This document shows, one piece after another, positions 6,682 to 11,067 of a stretch of 11,067 nt of DNA. A program made the translations under genes and the position numbers. The DNA lies in NCBI GenBank assembly GCA_002415485.1, contig DHYU01000073.1:261-11327 (forward strand), given 5' to 3'. Below the pieces are notes generated by a model. It ran no database searches and had not been told where the DNA came from. It saw only the letters and a program-made list of their open reading frames with translations. How positions within the stretch are numbered: position 1 is the stretch's first letter; each line of letters opens with the position of its first letter. This DNA comes from Proteobacteria bacterium UBA5122. Lineage in GTDB: Bacteria > Pseudomonadota > Gammaproteobacteria > Tenderiales > Tenderiaceae.

Positions 6682-6739
6682 AAGGAGGTGACCGCTACAA
6701 TGCGCGCCGTCTCCTCCCCACTCCGTTCTTCGGCGGTCA
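6682..6739 (+). promoter_or_regulatory. Structured suhB leader with perfect Shine-Dalgarno decamer and out-of-frame ATG
   Basis: AAGGAGGTGA at 6682-6691 is fully complementary to the 3' end of 16S rRNA. Eight bases later an ATG at 6700 opens a 54-codon frame that ends inside suhB (TGA near 6864) and is not in the suhB frame. The same decamer region can pair downstream: TGACCGC (6689-6695) is the reverse complement of GCGGTCA (6733-6739), and GGAGG (6684-6688) of CCTCC (6713-6717). The suhB ATG at 6744 itself has only GGCGG (6732-6736) ahead of it. This could be a translational control element for suhB if the transcript starts upstream of 6682. The encoded 54-residue peptide looks like a shadow frame. 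Confidence 0.35.
6696..6701 (+). promoter_or_regulatory. Possible -10 box for suhB
   Basis: TACAAT matches the -10 consensus at 5 of 6 positions and would place a start near 6708, giving a 36-nt leader. No good -35 is present 16-18 bp upstream (best TTCATG or CTTTCA). If this promoter is the one used, the upstream Shine-Dalgarno decamer would not be transcribed into suhB mRNA, so the two interpretations compete. Confidence 0.3.
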
Positions 6740-6743
6740 ATTC

Positions 6744-7550
6744 ATGCATCCCATGCTCAACACGGCGATCCGCGCCGCGCGCCGCGCCGGAACGATCATT
6801 ATGCGTCATCTCGATCGGCTTGAGCGGGTCGCCATCGAGACCAAGGGTCGCGCGGATTTCGTGACCGAGGTCGACCGCATGGCTGAGGCGGAAATTATCG
6901 CGATCCTCCGAACCGCCTATCCCAACCACGCCATTCTCGCGGAAGAGTCGGGTGCACAGGACGGCAACGAATTCCGCTGGATCATCGATCCGCTCGACGG
7001 CACCACCAACTACCTGCACCAGTTCCCGCAGTATGCAGTCTCGATCGCGGTCAAACACAAAAACCGTCTTGAGCATGCCGTCGTCTACGATCCACTCAAG
7101 GACGAACTGTTCACCGCCAGCCGCGGCGCCGGCGCGCAGCTCAACGACCGCCGTCTGCGAGTCAGCAACAGCAGCCGCCTTGAAGGAGCGCTGATCGGCA
7201 CCGGGTTTCCATTCAAAAACGAACACGAGTACCTGCTCGACAGCTACCTGCAGATGTTCCGTGCCATGGTCACCCCCACTGCCGGCATCCGCCGCGCCGG
7301 CTCAGCCGCGCTGGACCTGGCCTATGTTGCCGCCAGCCGCCTCGACGGCTTTTGGGAATTGAACCTGAATCCCTGGGACATGGCGGCCGGCGTACTGCTG
7401 GTACAGGAAGCAGGCGGCATCGTCAGCGATATTGAAGGCGGACACGACTTCCTGGAGAGCGGCCACGTCGTCGCTGCCGCGCCTAAGGTATTCAAAGATA
7501 TGATTAAAATCCTGCGCCCGTTCGGCACCGAACTGCCGACACCGCCCTAA
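6744..7550 (+). CDS. suhB: SuhB, inositol-monophosphatase family protein / Nus-complex factor
   Basis: SuhB belongs to the Mg2+-dependent inositol monophosphatase family. In E. coli it is also a component of the Nus antitermination complex on rRNA transcripts. The product is 268 residues, one longer than E. coli SuhB. Family motifs are E67/E68 ('ILAEESG'), 'IDPLDGTTN' (81-89) and 'NPWDMAAGVLLVQEAGG' with WDMAAG at 211-216, so the metal-binding residues are intact. The start MHPMLNTAIRAARRAG corresponds to E. coli SuhB. Longer in-frame starts back to 6597 would run into trmJ on the other strand and are rejected. It is divergent from trmJ and is followed by a strong intrinsic terminator, so it is probably a single-gene transcript. 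Confidence 0.97.
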   Translation: MHPMLNTAIRAARRAGTIIMRHLDRLERVAIETKGRADFVTEVDRMAEAEIIAILRTAYPNHAILAEESGAQDGNEFRWIIDPLDGTTNYLHQFPQYAVSIAVKHKNRLEHAVVYDPLKDELFTASRGAGAQLNDRRLRVSNSSRLEGALIGTGFPFKNEHEYLLDSYLQMFRAMVTPTAGIRRAGSAALDLAYVAASRLDGFWELNLNPWDMAAGVLLVQEAGGIVSDIEGGHDFLESGHVVAAAPKVFKDMIKILRPFGTELPTPP

Positions 7551-7576
7551 GCCTCACCCTCACTCACACCCACAGG

Positions 7577-7606
7577 AAAATTGCCGCCTCCGGGCGGCAA
7601 TTTTTT
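7577..7606 (+). terminator. Intrinsic terminator after suhB
   Basis: A perfect 12-bp inverted repeat, AAAATTGCCGCC (7577-7588) and GGCGGCAATTTT (7593-7604), encloses a TCCG tetraloop and runs into six T residues, with a further T run shortly after (7611-7615). It lies 27 bp after the suhB stop. The flanking A/T symmetry could give weak activity on the other strand too, although no minus-strand gene ends here. Confidence 0.93.
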
Positions 7607-7617
7607 GCCGTTTTTCT

Positions 7618-7646
7618 TTAAGATTGCCCCGCTCGCTGCCGATAAA
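7618..7646 (+). promoter_or_regulatory. Candidate promoter for the small gene at 7676
   Basis: TTAAGA (7618-7623, 4 of 6 to the -35) is separated by exactly 17 bp from GATAAA (7641-7646, 4 of 6 to the -10). It lies just after the suhB terminator and would start transcription near 7653, about 23 nt before the ATG. A fresh promoter is expected here because the terminator isolates what follows. Confidence 0.4.
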
Positions 7647-7675
7647 GGAGTTAATCCAGAGGGAGAAGTCCGAGC

Positions 7676-7945
7676 ATGTCCGACAACCTAAGCAAACACA
7701 TCTTTTCAACCCGCACCAAAGAAGAACTCGTAATGCGGGAAGTGCTGGCCGGACTCGAGGACATCGTCACCACCCTGAGCTACAACCCCTGGCCCGGTGA
7801 TTTCGAGATCGTCGCTATCCACAACTCCGACCTCACATCCAATACCCCAGCCCGGGAACAAACGGTCATCAAGACTACCCCCGTGATTTTGCCCAAGGCC
7901 GACGTCATCTCTTACGACAGCGAAAAACAGCGCCGCAGCGCCTAA
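7676..7945 (+). CDS. Hypothetical protein, 89 residues
   Basis: I do not recognise this gene. It encodes 89 residues with no signal peptide, no membrane segment and no cysteine. The N-terminal part ('RTKEELVMREVLAGLEDIVTTL', about residues 13-34, shown here as two pieces RTKEELVMREVL and AGLEDIVTTL) should be helical. It is followed by 'SYNPWPGDFEIVAIHNSDL' (35-53), which looks like a turn and a beta strand, and then a more polar end with 'KTTPVILPKADVISYD'. AGAGGGAGAAG ahead of the ATG is an acceptable ribosome-binding site, and a promoter candidate lies between the suhB terminator and the gene. It precedes the RhdA-like sulfurtransferase by 103 bp on the same strand, with no clear terminator between, so the two may be co-transcribed. 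No competing long frame explains the region. It is probably real, function unknown. Confidence 0.7.
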   Translation: MSDNLSKHIFSTRTKEELVMREVLAGLEDIVTTLSYNPWPGDFEIVAIHNSDLTSNTPAREQTVIKTTPVILPKADVISYDSEKQRRSA

Positions 7946-8048
7946 GCACATCAATCACACTTGAAATCCGGCGCCAACGGCGCGATGCTTGGCGACAACC
8001 TCTTATCGCCGCCACCCAACACCCAGGCGCACAACTCAGGGACCGAGC

Positions 8049-8864
8049 ATGACCATCGAGCTGCCACGCCTCATTGAAGCAGACACCTTAATTCCATTAC
8101 TCAACAGCCCCGGCCTGCGCATCATCGACCTAGGCTCGACCGACACTTATGCCGCCTACCACCTGCCAGGCGCACAGTATCTGAATTACGCACAACTGGT
8201 CGCCGCGACGCCCGAACACAGTGGCCCGCTCGCTCACGACAGCGCCCTTTATCAATTGCTGAGTGGCCTGGGCATCGATTCACACACCCATATCGTCGCC
8301 TATGACGATGGCGACGGTGTGCAGGCCTGCCGCTTTCTATGGACCCTCGACCTGCTCGGACACACGCGCTATTCCCTGCTCAACGGCGGCCTGCGTGCCT
8401 GGCTCGACGAACGCCACACCACCGAACGCACCATCACCCCGGTCGCACCACGCCAACCGGACTACCGGGTTGATCTTGAATCCCATGCCGTCGATCTGCT
8501 GCACATCCTGCAGCACCTGAACGATGCGCAGACCCAAGTCGTCGACTGCCGCACCACCGCCGAGTACAGCGGCCAAGACCTCCGCGCCCAACGCGGCGGC
8601 CACATCCCCGGCGCCATCAACCTCGACCATCGGCGCCTGATCGACCCCAACCACAGCCTGCGCCTGCGCCCAGACGCCGAGATCAAACACATCCTCACAG
8701 ACGCCGGGCTGCAAACAGATCGCACCCAGATCGTTCACTGCCAAAGCCATCGCCGCTCCGCCCTCGTCTACTTCGTACTCAAACAGCTGGGATATGAACA
8801 TGTCAAAGCCTATGTAGGCTCGTGGGCTGAATGGGGCAACAACCTCGACACCCCCATCGAATAA
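8049..8864 (+). CDS. rhdA: RhdA-like thiosulfate sulfurtransferase (tandem rhodanese)
   Basis: This is a tandem-domain rhodanese that moves sulfane sulfur, classically from thiosulfate to cyanide, through a cysteine persulfide. The product has 271 residues. The inactive N-terminal rhodanese domain covers about residues 1-130 ('IIDLGSTDTYAAYHLPGAQY', 'LLNGGLRAWLD'). The catalytic C-terminal domain begins near 'QVVDCRTTAEYSGQD' and contains the active cysteine C231 in the loop CQSHRRS. That loop resembles the CQTHHR loop of Azotobacter vinelandii RhdA (271 residues, C230, from memory), not the CRKGVTA-type loop of bovine rhodanese or the CGSGVTA-type loop of mercaptopyruvate sulfurtransferase. 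The ATG at 8049 has AGGGA in front; a longer frame from 7989 adds a non-conserved, arginine-rich leader. The coding strand is strongly C-rich (29 C against 13 G in 8401-8460). RhdA proteins have been linked to redox and Fe-S sulfur handling, which fits the location close to isc genes. The native donor and acceptor cannot be read from sequence. The 103 bp upstream hold only weak promoter-like pieces (TTGAAA near 7961). Confidence 0.9.
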   Translation: MTIELPRLIEADTLIPLLNSPGLRIIDLGSTDTYAAYHLPGAQYLNYAQLVAATPEHSGPLAHDSALYQLLSGLGIDSHTHIVAYDDGDGVQACRFLWTLDLLGHTRYSLLNGGLRAWLDERHTTERTITPVAPRQPDYRVDLESHAVDLLHILQHLNDAQTQVVDCRTTAEYSGQDLRAQRGGHIPGAINLDHRRLIDPNHSLRLRPDAEIKHILTDAGLQTDRTQIVHCQSHRRSALVYFVLKQLGYEHVKAYVGSWAEWGNNLDTPIE

Positions 8865-9039
8865 GCCAGCCGACAAACGCCCGACACCGACGCTTGCCAC
8901 TGTTCTGAGCAGGAACGGTTTGATACTCTGTGCCGCACAGCCATCGCTGGGACAATTCGCACTCACAACTGAGCCTTCCCGTGACTGACTCAAGCAAACC
9001 ATCATTCAAAAAACAATATTAAGCAACGAATCCAACCGC

Positions 9040-11067
<2,028 letters not shown>

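Noticed and set aside
6675..7226. 183-codon minus-strand open frame opposite suhB
   Set aside because: Opposite a fully conserved suhB and overlapping the trmJ upstream region; no family features seen.
8928..8940. Possible terminator hairpin after rhdA (CTGTG-CCG-CACAG)
   Set aside because: The stem is only 5 bp with a 3-nt loop and no T-tract follows.
8337..9005. 222-codon minus-strand open frame opposite rhdA
   Set aside because: Covers the catalytic domain of rhdA on the opposite strand; low-complexity valine/alanine/glycine content points to a shadow frame.

Overview
The window comes from a gammaproteobacterium with moderately high GC content. The gene contents support this: a complete Isc-type iron-sulfur (Fe-S) assembly operon led by an IscR with its three cluster cysteines, the divergent trmJ/suhB pair known from Escherichia coli, a MutS whose mismatch-reading Phe and Glu are numbered as in E. 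coli, and an Azotobacter/Pseudomonas-type RhdA rhodanese. The extra genes in and beside the isc operon point away from Enterobacteriaceae, perhaps towards a Chromatiales-like or sulfur-associated lineage. That placement is inference.

Left part (1-6637, minus strand). In transcription order the genes are trmJ, cysE, iscR, a second NifS/IscS-type cysteine desulfurase, iscS, iscU, iscA, hscB and hscA, with hscA running off the left edge. Spacing is tight (20-87 bp). The cysE-iscR gap carries a strong -35 box embedded in a near-consensus type 1 IscR site, with a second half-site beside it that overlaps the cysE stop codon. This is the expected site of feedback control by holo-IscR. A weaker promoter candidate sits between trmJ and cysE. 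CysE makes O-acetylserine for cysteine synthesis. IscS, and presumably the second desulfurase, take sulfur from cysteine. IscU is the scaffold, IscA an A-type carrier, and HscB/HscA the chaperone pair that releases clusters from IscU.

Divergent switch (6638-6743). This short region separates trmJ from suhB. On the plus strand it holds a perfect Shine-Dalgarno decamer that faces an ATG out of frame with suhB, plus sequences able to pair with each other.

Right part (6744-11067, plus strand). suhB is closed by a perfect 12-bp-stem intrinsic terminator. It is followed by a new promoter candidate and an unrecognised 89-codon gene, then an RhdA-like tandem-domain sulfurtransferase with a CQSHRRS active loop, then mutS, which is cut by the right edge just before its Walker B region.

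Most of the window is well-known biology. The parts most worth a second look are the second cysteine desulfurase, which lacks the IscU-docking tail, cysE placed directly before iscR, the suhB leader, and the unknown small gene beside rhdA.
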